From the NCBI GenBank assembly GCA_964633115.1, contig CAZWEO010000005.1:1-64000 (forward strand): a stretch of DNA of 64,000 nt, in the 5' to 3' direction. This stretch comes from B30-G6 sp964633115. Its GTDB lineage: Bacteria > Desulfobacterota > Desulfobacteria > Desulfobacterales > B30-G6. The position numbers and the translations under genes were made by a program. The number at the start of each line of letters is the position of its first letter. Position 1 is the stretch's first letter. Shown one piece after another: positions 34,249-42,380 of this stretch. The notes under the pieces were generated by a model. That model saw nothing but the letters and a program-made list of their open reading frames with translations. It did no database searches and was not told where the DNA came from.

Positions 34249-35558
34249 TGATTGGTAGCGGATTCCAGAATATTTTCAAGATTCCGGAGTTAAAAAAGCG
34301 GATAATCTATACCCTGGCGCTGCTGACCGTTTACCGTATCGGCGTGCATGTGCCGACACCCGGTATCGATACCGTGGCCTTGGCTTCTTTTTTCGCCAAA
34401 GCTCAAGGAACCCTTCTGGGACTTTTCGATATGTTTTCCGGGGGTGCTTTGGAACGGCTTTCGGTGTTCGCCCTGGGTATTATGCCTTACATTAGTGCCT
34501 CAATTATTCTGCAATTACTCACCGTGGTGGTGCCACATTTGGAAAGGCTTTCCAAAGAAGGTGAGCAAGGGCGTAAGAAAATTACCCAATATACCCGCTA
34601 TGGTACGGTGGTCTTAAGTATTATTCAGGGATTCGGCATCAGTGTCGGGCTCGAGAGCATGGCCTCTCCGGGTGGCGCACCGGTGGTTATCGATCCTGGT
34701 TGGGGTTTCCGTCTGATGACGGTTATCACCTTGACTTCTGGTACGGCCTTTATCATGTGGCTGGGAGAGCAGATAACCGAGCGTGGTATTGGCAACGGTA
34801 TCTCCCTGATCATTTTTGCCGGCATTGTGGCCCGCATGCCCAATGCTATCGGCAACACGTTTCGTTTGGTATCAACCGGCGAGATGAGCATTTTTGCTGT
34901 CCTGATTCTAGCGGTCTTGATGATTGCGGTTGTGGGTTTCATTATTTTTGTGGAGCAAGGTCAACGGCGCATTCCAGTTCAGTATGCCAAAAGAGTCGTC
35001 GGGCGGCGTATGTATGGTGGCCAGAGCACGCACCTGCCTTTGAAGGTCAATACCGCCGGGGTTATTCCGGCCATATTTGCATCTTCAATTATTATGTTTC
35101 CGGCGACCATCGCCAGTTTCATTGCTATACCGTGGGTGCAGAGCATCGCCGACGCCATGCGACCCGGCAATTGGATTTACCAGGTTCTTTTCGTGGGATT
35201 CATCTTTTTCTTTTGCTATTTTTACACGGCCGTCACCTTTAATCCGGTGGATGTGGCCGATAATATGAAAAAGCACGGCGGATATATTCCGGGGATTCGA
35301 CCGGGAAAACGAACCGCCGATTATATCGACCGGGTTTTAACACGAATTACCTTGGGTGGCGCCATTTATGTTTCGGCTGTCTGTGTGCTGCCTTCGATTC
35401 TAATTTCACGATTCAATGTGCCTTTCTATTTTGGCGGTACGGCGCTCTTAATTGTTGTCGGTGTGTCCATTGATACGATCTCTCAAATCGAATCCCACAT
35501 GCTGACACGCCATTATGAGGGCTTTTTGAAAAAGGGCGGGGTAAAGGGAAGACGCTAA
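34248..35558 (+). CDS. secY: Preprotein translocase subunit SecY
   Basis: 436 residues with ten hydrophobic segments. The plug and TM2 region (RLSVFALGIMPYISASIILQ) and the cytoplasmic loop with KITQYTRYGT are conserved. It forms the protein-conducting channel with SecE. infA follows by 39 bases; adk and map, often found here, are missing. Confidence 0.99.
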   Translation: MIGSGFQNIFKIPELKKRIIYTLALLTVYRIGVHVPTPGIDTVALASFFAKAQGTLLGLFDMFSGGALERLSVFALGIMPYISASIILQLLTVVVPHLERLSKEGEQGRKKITQYTRYGTVVLSIIQGFGISVGLESMASPGGAPVVIDPGWGFRLMTVITLTSGTAFIMWLGEQITERGIGNGISLIIFAGIVARMPNAIGNTFRLVSTGEMSIFAVLILAVLMIAVVGFIIFVEQGQRRIPVQYAKRVVGRRMYGGQSTHLPLKVNTAGVIPAIFASSIIMFPATIASFIAIPWVQSIADAMRPGNWIYQVLFVGFIFFFCYFYTAVTFNPVDVADNMKKHGGYIPGIRPGKRTADYIDRVLTRITLGGAIYVSAVCVLPSILISRFNVPFYFGGTALLIVVGVSIDTISQIESHMLTRHYEGFLKKGGVKGRR

Positions 35559-35597
35559 CGCGCAGGACCAACCATCTTAAAAGAAGGATGAGGCCAA

Positions 35598-35816
35598 ATG
35601 CCGAAGGAAGAGGCGATTAAAGTTGAGGGTGTTGTACTGGAGACATTGCCAAATGCAATGTTTAAGGTTGAACTTGAAAATAAACATCAGGTTCTAGCCC
35701 ATATTTCGGGTAAAATGCGTATGCATTTTATAAAAATTTTACCGGGTGACACGGTTACGGTGGAGCTTTCGCCTTACGATCTGTCGCGGGGCAGGATAAC
35801 ATATCGCTCAAAATGA
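35598..35816 (+). CDS. infA: Translation initiation factor IF-1
   Basis: 72 residues, a single OB fold with EGVVLETLPNAMFKVEL and LSPYDLSRGRITYR. It binds the 30S A site during initiation. GGATGAGG precedes the ATG. Confidence 0.98.
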   Translation: MPKEEAIKVEGVVLETLPNAMFKVELENKHQVLAHISGKMRMHFIKILPGDTVTVELSPYDLSRGRITYRSK

Positions 35817-35915
35817 TGTCGGTTAAGGCGGCTTTAAAAGTAGAGCAAACCGGATTGGGAAGCCGATGGTATCAGACAAGTGGATCAGACTGATTGAGAA
35901 CAAGGAGATGCACAC

Positions 35916-36029
35916 ATGAAAGTCAGGGCATCAGTAAAAAAAATGTGCAATAAATGTAAAATCATTCGTCGGAAAGGCGTTGTGCGCGTTATCTGTACGA
36001 ATAAACGTCATAAACAGAGGCAAGGATAG
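35916..36029 (+). CDS. rpmJ: 50S ribosomal protein bL36
   Basis: A 37-residue protein: MKVRASVKKMCNKCKIIRRK followed by a short basic tail. C11, C14, C27 and H32 make the zinc knuckle of the zinc-type form. CAAGGAGATG precedes the ATG. It stands between infA and rpsM as usual. Confidence 0.97.
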   Translation: MKVRASVKKMCNKCKIIRRKGVVRVICTNKRHKQRQG

Positions 36030-36042
36030 AGGAGGATAGGCT

Positions 36043-36426
36043 TTGGCACGAATTGCTGGCGTAGATTTACCGAGAGGTAAACGAATAGAGATTGGCCTAA
36101 CATATATTTACGGCATTGGCAGAACCATATCAAACCGGATCTTATCACAGCTTAAGATCAATCCGGATACCAAAACGGACAACCTGTCAGAGTCTGAAAT
36201 CAATAATATTCGTAAGGTCATCGACAGTGACTACCGGGTTGAAGGGACGCTCAGAACCGAAGTTTCTATGAACATCAAACGGCTCATGGACTTGGGTTGC
36301 TATCGCGGACTTCGGCATCGCAGATCCTTGCCGGTTCGCGGCCAGCGGACCAGTACGAACGCGAGAACCCGTAAAGGACCCAAACGTTCCGCTATTAAGA
36401 AAAAGGGCGGTGTGAAAAAGAAATAA
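36043..36426 (+). CDS. rpsM: 30S ribosomal protein uS13
   Basis: 127 residues from a TTG start at 36043 behind GAGGAGGATAGG. The N-terminus ARIAGVDLPRGKRIEIGL and the C-terminal RGQRTSTNARTRKGPKR are conserved. It contacts the P-site tRNA with its basic tail. Confidence 0.97.
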   Translation: MARIAGVDLPRGKRIEIGLTYIYGIGRTISNRILSQLKINPDTKTDNLSESEINNIRKVIDSDYRVEGTLRTEVSMNIKRLMDLGCYRGLRHRRSLPVRGQRTSTNARTRKGPKRSAIKKKGGVKKK

Positions 36427-36463
36427 ACGATCCGATTAGGACGAATAAACAGGAATTTTCCTT

Positions 36464-36850
36464 ATGCCGAGAAGAACTCGTACAAAAAAGAAAGAGAAGA
36501 AAAACATTCCCAGTGGTGTTGTGCACATACAGTCCACATTCAATAACACAATTGTCACGATTACAGACCCGGCCGGTAATGTGGTTGCCTGGTCCAGCGC
36601 CGGCGTTCAAGGCTTCAAGGGTTCGCGTAAAAGTACGCCTTTTGCAGCCCAATTGACAGCCGCCGATGCTGCCAAGAAAGCCATGGAACATGGTATGCGT
36701 AATGTGGAAGTGTATGTGAAAGGGCCCGGAGCAGGCAGAGAATCAGCGCTTCGTTCGCTGCAAGCCGCCGGGTTTAATGTTCTTCTGATAAAGGATGTCA
36801 CCCCGATACCCCATAATGGATGTCGGCCGCCCAAGAGACGCCGGGTGTAA
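36464..36850 (+). CDS. rpsK: 30S ribosomal protein uS11
   Basis: 128 residues with STFNNTIVTITDPAGN and the C-terminal PIPHNGCRPPKRRRV. It lines the mRNA exit side of the platform. Confidence 0.98.
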   Translation: MPRRTRTKKKEKKNIPSGVVHIQSTFNNTIVTITDPAGNVVAWSSAGVQGFKGSRKSTPFAAQLTAADAAKKAMEHGMRNVEVYVKGPGAGRESALRSLQAAGFNVLLIKDVTPIPHNGCRPPKRRRV

Positions 36851-36896
36851 TCGCTGGGGCCAGGCAGGCCATAGGTTACAGTCCTATAACCACAAT

Positions 36897-36917
36897 AAAA
36901 TCGTTGGTCGATTTTTT
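36897..36917 (+). terminator. Weak terminator-like hairpin between rpsK and rpsD
   Basis: AAAATCG (36897-36903) pairs with CGATTTT (36909-36915), followed by two or three more T residues. It sits in an unusually long rpsK-rpsD gap of 197 bases and may cause partial attenuation within the alpha operon. Confidence 0.4.
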
Positions 36918-37047
36918 TAATAGACAAGGTTTTAAACAACTATTTGAATTCAGTCCAGGCTGTCAGATCATGAAGCGGGTTTAAGCCGAAGATCGCTTGT
37001 GGCTCTCAGTCGAGTCCCAGAGGGAATTCAAATTAAAGGAGGGAGAT

Positions 37048-37677
37048 TTGGCAAGATATCGCGGATCGGTCTGCAGAATATGCAGACGCGAAAACATGAA
37101 ACTATTTCTTAAAGGTGACCGCTGTTATTCGGATAAATGCGCATTCGATAGACGCGCATATGCACCTGGCGACCACGGACAACGCCGGCGAGGTAAAACT
37201 TCGGATTATGGGCTGCAACTGAGAGAAAAGCAAAAAGTCAAACGCATGTATGGTCTTTCCGAAAAACAGTTCCACATTTTTTTCAGCCGGGCAGACCATC
37301 AAAAAGGCATCACTGGTACTAATCTGCTTGTGGGTTTGGAACGCCGGTTTGACAACGTTGTCTATCGTCTGGGTTTTGTAAATTCAAGAACTCAGGGACG
37401 CCATTTTGTGCTTCACAATCATTTTCTGGTAAACGGTAAAAAGGTCAATATTCCTTCGTATTTGCTAAGCGTTGGCGATGCTATCGAAGTCAGGGAAAAG
37501 AGCAGAAGCATTCAGGCCATATCGGATTCTTTGGATGCGGTTGTTCGCAGAGGAATTCCCCAGTGGCTTGATCTGGAAAAAGAAAACCTAAAAGGAATGG
37601 TAAAGGGATTTCCAGTGCGTGAGGATATCACCATGCCCATACAGGAACAGCTTATTGTTGAGCTTTACTCCAAGTAA
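37048..37677 (+). CDS. rpsD: 30S ribosomal protein uS4, zinc type
   Basis: 209 residues from TTG 37048 behind AAAGGAGGG; a longer in-frame ATG at 36997 would add 17 non-conserved residues. Cysteines in CRICRR and CYSDKC (about 9, 12, 26 and 31) give the zinc-binding N-terminus. The S4 RNA-binding domain is at about 98-160. S4 represses the alpha operon in E. coli. Confidence 0.96.
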   Translation: MARYRGSVCRICRRENMKLFLKGDRCYSDKCAFDRRAYAPGDHGQRRRGKTSDYGLQLREKQKVKRMYGLSEKQFHIFFSRADHQKGITGTNLLVGLERRFDNVVYRLGFVNSRTQGRHFVLHNHFLVNGKKVNIPSYLLSVGDAIEVREKSRSIQAISDSLDAVVRRGIPQWLDLEKENLKGMVKGFPVREDITMPIQEQLIVELYSK

Positions 37678-37768
37678 ATTTTCATGTCCCACCGGAAAAA
37701 AGCCCCATAATTTGGGCACACGCTTGGCATGCTGCCGAGACTCCGTTAAAGGCCTGCATGAAAATTTA
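37675..37768. other. Inverted repeat framing the rpsD-rpoA gap
   Basis: TAAATTTTCATG (37675-37686, starting at the rpsD stop) is the exact reverse complement of CATGAAAATTTA (37757-37768). The arms enclose almost the whole spacer, so the transcript can fold it into one long-range hairpin before rpoA. Its role is unknown. Confidence 0.6.
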
Positions 37769-37797
37769 ACCTATTCAAGATAACCTGGAGATAAACA

Positions 37798-38817
37798 ATG
37801 ACTTCAAATGACATTATGTTCATGAACTGGCAATCGCTAATAAAACCAAACAAGGTTGAAGTTAGCAGCACACCTTCGTATGGTAAATTTGTTTGCGAAC
37901 CGCTTGAAAGGGGATTTGGCATAACTATCGGCAATTCCCTAAGGCGAATAATCCTTTCATCTTTGCATGGCGCCGCCATCGTTTCAGTTAAATTTGATTC
38001 GGTCATGCACGAATTCACCACGATTCCTGGTGTATTGGAAGATATTTCCGAAATCATCCTCAATTTAAAAGAGGTACGGCTGCGCATGGACGGCACCAAA
38101 TCCCGGACCGTTGTCATTGAGGCCTCTGGTGAAGGACCTATTACTGCAGGTGACATCATTAGCGAGGATGGCAAGGTGGAGTTCTTAAACCCTGGTCATC
38201 ATATCGCTACCTTGTCCGAAAAAGGCGAATTGAAGATGTCCATGACCGTCAATATCGGCAAAGGGTATTCGCTGGCTGAAGCCAATAAAGATCCGGACGC
38301 ACCCGTAGGTACCATTCCCATCGATGCGGTGTTTTCACCTGTCAAACGAGTGAATTATGTGGTCGGCAATGCGCGCGTGGGCCAGCGAACGGATTATGAC
38401 AAGTTGAGCCTGGAAGTATGGACCGACGGCAGTGTTATTCCAGAGGATGCCGTGGCCTACGCGGCCAAGATTTTCAAGGAACAGATGACTATCTTTATCA
38501 ATTTTGATGAGGAGCTTGAACCCGCCCCAGATGAATCCTCTGAGGATCAGCAGAAGCCCAAATTCAATGAAAACCTCTATCGCAGCGTTGAAGAACTTGA
38601 GCTGTCGGTTCGCAGTGCCAATTGTCTTAAAAATGCAGAAATACTAAAAATTTATCAACTGGTGCAGAAGTCTGAGGCTGAAATGCTCAAGACCAAGAAT
38701 TTTGGCCGCAAGTCTTTAAACGAAATCAAGGAAGTTTTAGCGGAAATGGGACTTTCTTTGGGAATGAAATTAGAAGGATTTGTTCCGCCTGCTGATGATG
38801 AAGAAGAAGGAGAATAG
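37798..38817 (+). CDS. rpoA: DNA-directed RNA polymerase alpha subunit
   Basis: 339 residues. The N-terminal dimerisation domain has EPLERGFGITIGNSLRRIILSS; a linker near 235-255 is acidic; the C-terminal DNA- and activator-binding domain has RSANCLKNAEI and NFGRKSLNEIKEVL. CTGGAGAT precedes the ATG. Confidence 0.99.
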   Translation: MTSNDIMFMNWQSLIKPNKVEVSSTPSYGKFVCEPLERGFGITIGNSLRRIILSSLHGAAIVSVKFDSVMHEFTTIPGVLEDISEIILNLKEVRLRMDGTKSRTVVIEASGEGPITAGDIISEDGKVEFLNPGHHIATLSEKGELKMSMTVNIGKGYSLAEANKDPDAPVGTIPIDAVFSPVKRVNYVVGNARVGQRTDYDKLSLEVWTDGSVIPEDAVAYAAKIFKEQMTIFINFDEELEPAPDESSEDQQKPKFNENLYRSVEELELSVRSANCLKNAEILKIYQLVQKSEAEMLKTKNFGRKSLNEIKEVLAEMGLSLGMKLEGFVPPADDEEEGE

Positions 38818-38825
38818 GCAAACCA

Positions 38826-39488
38826 ATGAGACATCGTAAATCAGGCGTTAAATTAAATAGAACCAGCAGCCACAGAAAAGCCATGTTTCGCAATATGGTA
38901 ACGTCTTTACTCAAGCATGATCGCATTCAGACAACCGATGCCAAGGCCAAAGAACTGCGGCGTTGGGCCGATCATATTATTACCTTAGCCAAAAAAGGGG
39001 ATCTACATGCCCGCCGACAGGCCCTGGCGATTGTGCGCGAAAAGGCCGTGGTCCATAAGCTGTTTGAAGAGGCGCCCAAGCGTTTTGGATCGGTATCTGG
39101 TGGTTATACCCGCGTAATAAAAGTAGGCCGTCGCCCCGGCGATGCTGCTCCGGTTTCCCTGATCGAACTGATCACGCCCGAAACCAAAAAGAAAAAAGCG
39201 ACTAAAAAAACCAAAACCTCCGCCGCCCCAAAAGCCACACCCAAAAAGAAGGCTGAAAAGGTAGAAAAGGCTGAAGAAACCGCTAAAGAGGCGCAAGCCA
39301 AACCAGAAGCGGTGGTGGACGACGGGTCCAAGACCAGCGAGGCAGGGGATGCGGATCAAAAGCAAGAGGCCTCTGAAGAAGCTGCTCAGACAGCCGCACC
39401 TGCTGTGGTTGAACCGGAAACGCCAGTTGAGCCAGAAGCTTCCGAGGATGAGCCGCCTGCATCTGAGGCAGACGATAAAAAAGAATAA
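38826..39488 (+). CDS. rplQ: 50S ribosomal protein bL17 with long C-terminal extension
   Basis: 220 residues, about 100 more than usual. Residues 1-118 are standard bL17 (MRHRKSGVKLNRTSSHRKAM, then GGYTRVIKVGRRPGDAAPV). From about 121 the protein is first Lys/Ala-rich, with KKKKATKKTKTSAAP, and then Glu/Ala/Pro-rich to the end. The extension is low-complexity and presumably disordered, with opposite charge in its two halves. A strong terminator follows, so this is the last gene of the block. Confidence 0.95.
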   Translation: MRHRKSGVKLNRTSSHRKAMFRNMVTSLLKHDRIQTTDAKAKELRRWADHIITLAKKGDLHARRQALAIVREKAVVHKLFEEAPKRFGSVSGGYTRVIKVGRRPGDAAPVSLIELITPETKKKKATKKTKTSAAPKATPKKKAEKVEKAEETAKEAQAKPEAVVDDGSKTSEAGDADQKQEASEEAAQTAAPAVVEPETPVEPEASEDEPPASEADDKKE

Positions 39489-39518
39489 AATCAACAACAC
39501 GATATATTTGTTTTAAAC

Positions 39519-39548
39519 CAAAGGCCCCGGCATTTGCCAGGGCCTTTT
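39519..39548 (+). terminator. Strong intrinsic terminator after rplQ
   Basis: A 13-base stem of the type AAAGGCCCCGGCA ... TGCCAGGGCCTTT, with one mismatch and a TTT loop, ends in TTTT. It closes the ribosomal protein block. Confidence 0.9.
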
Positions 39549-39620
39549 CTAATTTAAAAAATAACGAATCCTAAAGAACAGTGGGGGCGTTTAATATTGT
39601 ATTGCCAGGCCGCCTGCCTC

Positions 39621-39660
39621 TCCTCCGTCTTTCCCTCGGAAGAGGGAATCCAGACAAAGC
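39621..39660. repeat. Dispersed palindromic repeat, inverted copy of 206-245
   Basis: The segment TCCCTCGGAAGAGGGAATCC with its flanks is the reverse complement of 206-245 with about three differences over 38 bases. Confidence 0.7.
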
Positions 39661-39671
39661 TATTAGCTCAA

Positions 39672-39708
39672 GGCTTATTCTGGATCCCCGATTTCTCGGG
39701 GATGACAA
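39672..39708. repeat. Dispersed palindromic repeat (TGGATCCCC type)
   Basis: GGCTTATTCTGGATCCCCG, ATTT, then CTCGGGGATGACAA forms a CCCCG/CGGGG hairpin and belongs to the same family as 206-248; its first bases also match 416-430. Confidence 0.6.
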
Positions 39709-39901
39709 CCGAAGGCTGGGATGCCGTTGCGCTTAGAAGCTGTAACCCGTAACTCCTAGCCCGCAACTTGTAACGACTTCTGGCTTCTGATTGTTCGAAT
39801 TTCGAAATTCGGATTTAAGATTTCATAATCGTGTAAAGTATAACTTATGGGGTAAAATATGTGTCGCACCATCTAAGCTCGGAGATTTACTATTAATGAC
39901 G

Positions 39902-40474
39902 TTATGATGATGTGTTTTGGTGGTCTATATAGAGTATCCCATTCAGATGATCGATCTCATGTTCCAACAAGCCCGCCGAGCTTCTGGCGGCCACCAGTGT
40001 TTGTGGTCGGCAATCCAAGTCTAGATATTGGAGCCGAATATATTCGGATCGTTGGATCGTGCGGGTGGGATGATTGGGAAGCGAAAGACAGTATTCACGA
40101 TTTTGATAGGATCCACTTTTTTCAACAACGGCGGGATTGACCAGCACCTTGAGCTCTCCATGCAGACCGCATACTGTCAAGCGTTTGGACACACCGATTT
40201 GGGGTGCTGATAATCCTCTGGGAAGGGATGCTTTCATAAAAAAATCGGGAAGGGCACGAACTTTTAAAGTGGTAATCATGCGGTCGGCCAATTGGCTAAT
40301 ACTGTCATCGATAGTATCAATCGGCTGGGCGGATCGTCGTAGTACCGGATCCGGAAATTGGACCACCGGAAGCCGGCGGATTTTAGTCTGCGAAATTATC
40401 CAGACGGTCAATAGACCCGTGAGACCTGCGGCCCCCATCAATCCTGTTTTGATTATCTGTCGTCTAGACCACAT
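39902..40474 (-). CDS. Membrane-anchored peptide deformylase
   Basis: The 190-residue protein should remove the N-formyl group from nascent proteins, using a metal held by C129, H172 and H176. Motifs: GLSAPQIG (87-94; motif I), EYCLS (127-131; motif II, with Tyr for the usual Gly of EGCLS) and HEIDH (172-176; motif III). It starts MWSRRQIIKTGLMGAAGLTG, giving one N-terminal transmembrane helix that ordinary deformylases lack. I chose the ATG at 40474 because in-frame starts upstream (40513, 40546) lie in or before the hairpin at 40512-40534 that ends the preceding gene; no start has a clear ribosome-binding site. Not preceded by fmt, so its role as the housekeeping enzyme is uncertain. Confidence 0.8.
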   Translation of the reverse strand: MWSRRQIIKTGLMGAAGLTGLLTVWIISQTKIRRLPVVQFPDPVLRRSAQPIDTIDDSISQLADRMITTLKVRALPDFFMKASLPRGLSAPQIGVSKRLTVCGLHGELKVLVNPAVVEKSGSYQNREYCLSLPNHPTRTIQRSEYIRLQYLDLDCRPQTLVAARSSAGLLEHEIDHLNGILYIDHQNTSS

Positions 40475-40511
40475 AGCATATACAATAAAGAAAGCGACGC
40501 AGTCGCATACC

Positions 40512-40534
40512 ATAAAAGCGTGTAGCGCTTTTAT
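40512..40534 (-). terminator. Hairpin at the end of the SpoIIAA-like gene
   Basis: ATAAAAGCG (40512-40520) pairs perfectly with CGCTTTTAT (40526-40534) around TGTAG. It overlaps the stop of the minus-strand gene and probably terminates it. Confidence 0.6.
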
Positions 40535-40893
40535 TCTTGCAGCCAAGCAATGGCTTCGGCTTTATCTCGGAAAACATTAATTCGGGTGAGATTATTATGG
40601 CGGAAGGCTTCATAAATCCGAGATACACCAAAGGCAAGATCCTCACTCACCAGCATGGCGACTCTGGAGGGACGATCATCGGCGACGGATGCATAGGCGG
40701 CGATATCGATGATTTCGTGCTGAGAAAAGTTAAAATCGGCATCACGAAAATCCCATAGACGCGCAGTGTGCGAGTAACCGGAGGCATTGCGGGTTTTATC
40801 CAGGATAAGCTTGATATCATCCACGCTGGGATTACCTTTTATGCTCACCAACAGGATATCATCCTGTTCGCATATTTCATATGACATAGTCAT
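40531..40893 (-). CDS. SpoIIAA/STAS-like protein
   Basis: 120 residues with the beginning EICEQDDILLVSIKGNPSVDDI, a central ARLWDFRDADF strand and SRVAMLVSEDLAFGVSRIYEAF, which resemble the SpoIIAA-like (PF11964-type) STAS fold. Such proteins are small, soluble and of mostly unknown function. It lies directly upstream of the deformylase gene on the same strand, separated by a hairpin. The fold call is moderate and no partner is visible nearby. Confidence 0.65.
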   Translation of the reverse strand: MTMSYEICEQDDILLVSIKGNPSVDDIKLILDKTRNASGYSHTARLWDFRDADFNFSQHEIIDIAAYASVADDRPSRVAMLVSEDLAFGVSRIYEAFRHNNLTRINVFRDKAEAIAWLQE

Positions 40894-41248
40894 CCGGACA
40901 TGTTCCCAGCTAGCAAAGACCTGTAATTATAGCCTGAGCATTCAGTTGCCACGCAATTTTAAGCATTAAGCATGGATCCCTGGTTGTTCGCGGCTGCAAA
41001 TCCTGCTGATGAAAGCTGCCCATAAAATGGTGCCATTTTAAGAGCAATGGAAATCGCAACCGCGAAAACTAGCAATATTTTAAGATATTATGATTTTATT
41101 AACCGGGTTTGTCAATAATTTCATGCCCTGATTTTATTCTTGACTATTGGCCCATGTAGCTGTAATTTAGCTTCAAATCAGCTTTGGCGAATGAATGCAG
41201 TTTAGTCGGTAACTTTTGTAAATGACTCGTATCGAAAAGGAGGCACAG
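40894..41248. other. Promoter-bearing gap before the TRAP genes
   Basis: No gene is visible. This divergent region should hold promoters for both the minus-strand SpoIIAA-like gene and the dctP gene; only the latter has a recognisable candidate, at 41140-41168. Confidence 0.5.
41140..41168 (+). promoter_or_regulatory. Putative promoter of dctP
   Basis: TTGACT (41140-41145), a 17-base spacer and TAATTT (41163-41168) fit a sigma-70-type promoter, about 80 bases before the dctP start. Confidence 0.5.
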
Positions 41249-42325
41249 ATGATTAGAAAAAGATTATTAATCTTAACGGTTTCTCTGCTCAGTCTATGTT
41301 TTTTCTCAGGCGTGGCCTTTGCACAGCCGTCATTGGATGCCTGGAAGCCGGCGTTCGATCCATCAGGCGCCAAGTATCGCATTCTTGTTTCCAATGTATC
41401 CCATCCCGGCATAAAGGGAGTCTACACCGGTTTTGCCGTTCGAGATGAACTGTGGAAGCGTACCAATGGGCAGATGTTTCTGGACTACAAACCCTTTTCG
41501 ATGCTAGGCGGTGAGGTGGAGGTTCTTAACCAACTGCAGATGGGGGCTATTCAGGGCATGGGTGTCAGCTCTGTTGCTGCAACCAATCTGGGTCCCCGTT
41601 TCGGCGTCATCAACCTGCCGTTTTTGGTCAACACATTTGACAAATTGGACAAGTTTGTGTCCAACAAAAAGCTGTTTGATCATTTCATGATGTCCATGGA
41701 GCACCAGGGAATCACAGGGCTCGGCATTACCGGCTACGGTAGTTATGGTTGGGCAACGACTACGCCGGTCCGAACTCTCGCGGACGCCAAAAAAGTTAAA
41801 TTCCGAACAGCGGAAGCCATTGTTAACCAGATTCTCTATCGTGAATGGGGATTCAACCCCGTGGCCATGCCTTGGCCGGATGTGCCCGTGGCTTTGAAAC
41901 AAGGCGTCATCGAAGGGCTCGATCACACTGCTTTGGTTTGCAACCTCACCAAGAAATTTGAAATAGCTAAATATTATACATACATTAACTATGCCCAGGG
42001 GCTCTTTATTTGGATTTTCAATAAAGCCTGGCTCAACGGTCTGCCCGCTGATCTGAGAGAAACCTTTATTGATGTGGTTCGCGATGTCTGCGCCGATATC
42101 AATAAGCAAAGTGAACAGCAGGAAAATGATCAAATTGCCAAGGCCAAAGCCGCGGGCATTGAATTTATCAGCCTGTCGGACGCAGCCATGAATGTGCTCC
42201 AGCGTAAAGGCAACGTTGCCCATGAAAAGATGGCCGGCGAGATCAACAAGCTCTATCCAACCGATACCTATCGACCAGCCAATTACTTAAAAGAAGTACA
42301 GGATTATATGGGCTACAAACCCTAA
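41249..42325 (+). CDS. dctP: TRAP transporter solute-binding protein (DctP family)
   Basis: 358 residues. A signal peptide (MIRKRLLILTVSLLSLCFF, cleavage after VAFA) sends it to the periplasm. The mature protein has the DctP fold, with KKVKFRTAEAI and the signature PWPDVPVALKQGVIEGLDHT that includes the substrate-contacting arginine region. I prefer ATG 41249 behind AAAGGAGG to an in-frame start at 41222. The substrate cannot be read from sequence; a carboxylate is usual, and the nearby glutaryl-CoA genes would fit a dicarboxylate or aromatic acid. Confidence 0.93.
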   Translation: MIRKRLLILTVSLLSLCFFSGVAFAQPSLDAWKPAFDPSGAKYRILVSNVSHPGIKGVYTGFAVRDELWKRTNGQMFLDYKPFSMLGGEVEVLNQLQMGAIQGMGVSSVAATNLGPRFGVINLPFLVNTFDKLDKFVSNKKLFDHFMMSMEHQGITGLGITGYGSYGWATTTPVRTLADAKKVKFRTAEAIVNQILYREWGFNPVAMPWPDVPVALKQGVIEGLDHTALVCNLTKKFEIAKYYTYINYAQGLFIWIFNKAWLNGLPADLRETFIDVVRDVCADINKQSEQQENDQIAKAKAAGIEFISLSDAAMNVLQRKGNVAHEKMAGEINKLYPTDTYRPANYLKEVQDYMGYKP

Positions 42326-42345
42326 TCTCTAAAATTGCAAATATG

Positions 42346-42378
42346 AAAGGGGCTTCGGTTAAGCTGGGCCCCTTTTTC
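42346..42378 (+). terminator. Intrinsic terminator after dctP
   Basis: AAAGGGGC (42346-42353) pairs with GCCCCTTT (42368-42375), followed by TT. It probably lowers expression of dctQM relative to the binding protein, a usual arrangement. Confidence 0.75.
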
Positions 42379-42380
42379 TC

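Larger units (their letters stand above)
39489..39901. other. Gene-free region after rplQ with terminator and repeats
   Basis: Holds the operon terminator at 39519-39548, two TGGATTCCC-type palindromes (39621-39660 and 39672-39708), a GAAGGCTGGGATGC motif at 39711-39724 that recurs inverted at 311-324, and a short iterated CCCGTAACT/CTTGTAAC stretch at about 39746-39775. I see no gene. Confidence 0.6.

Noticed and set aside
34700..35242. Plus-strand 180-codon alternative frame within secY
   Set aside because: Overlaps secY in another frame; the SecY product has clear family motifs and this one has none.
39003..39500. Minus-strand 165-codon frame over the rplQ tail
   Set aside because: Shadow of the low-complexity Lys/Glu codons; read in reverse these give hydrophobic Phe/Leu runs by chance.
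41504..42223. Minus-strand 239-codon frame within dctP
   Set aside because: Fully antisense to a well-supported TRAP binding protein gene, with no recognisable domain.
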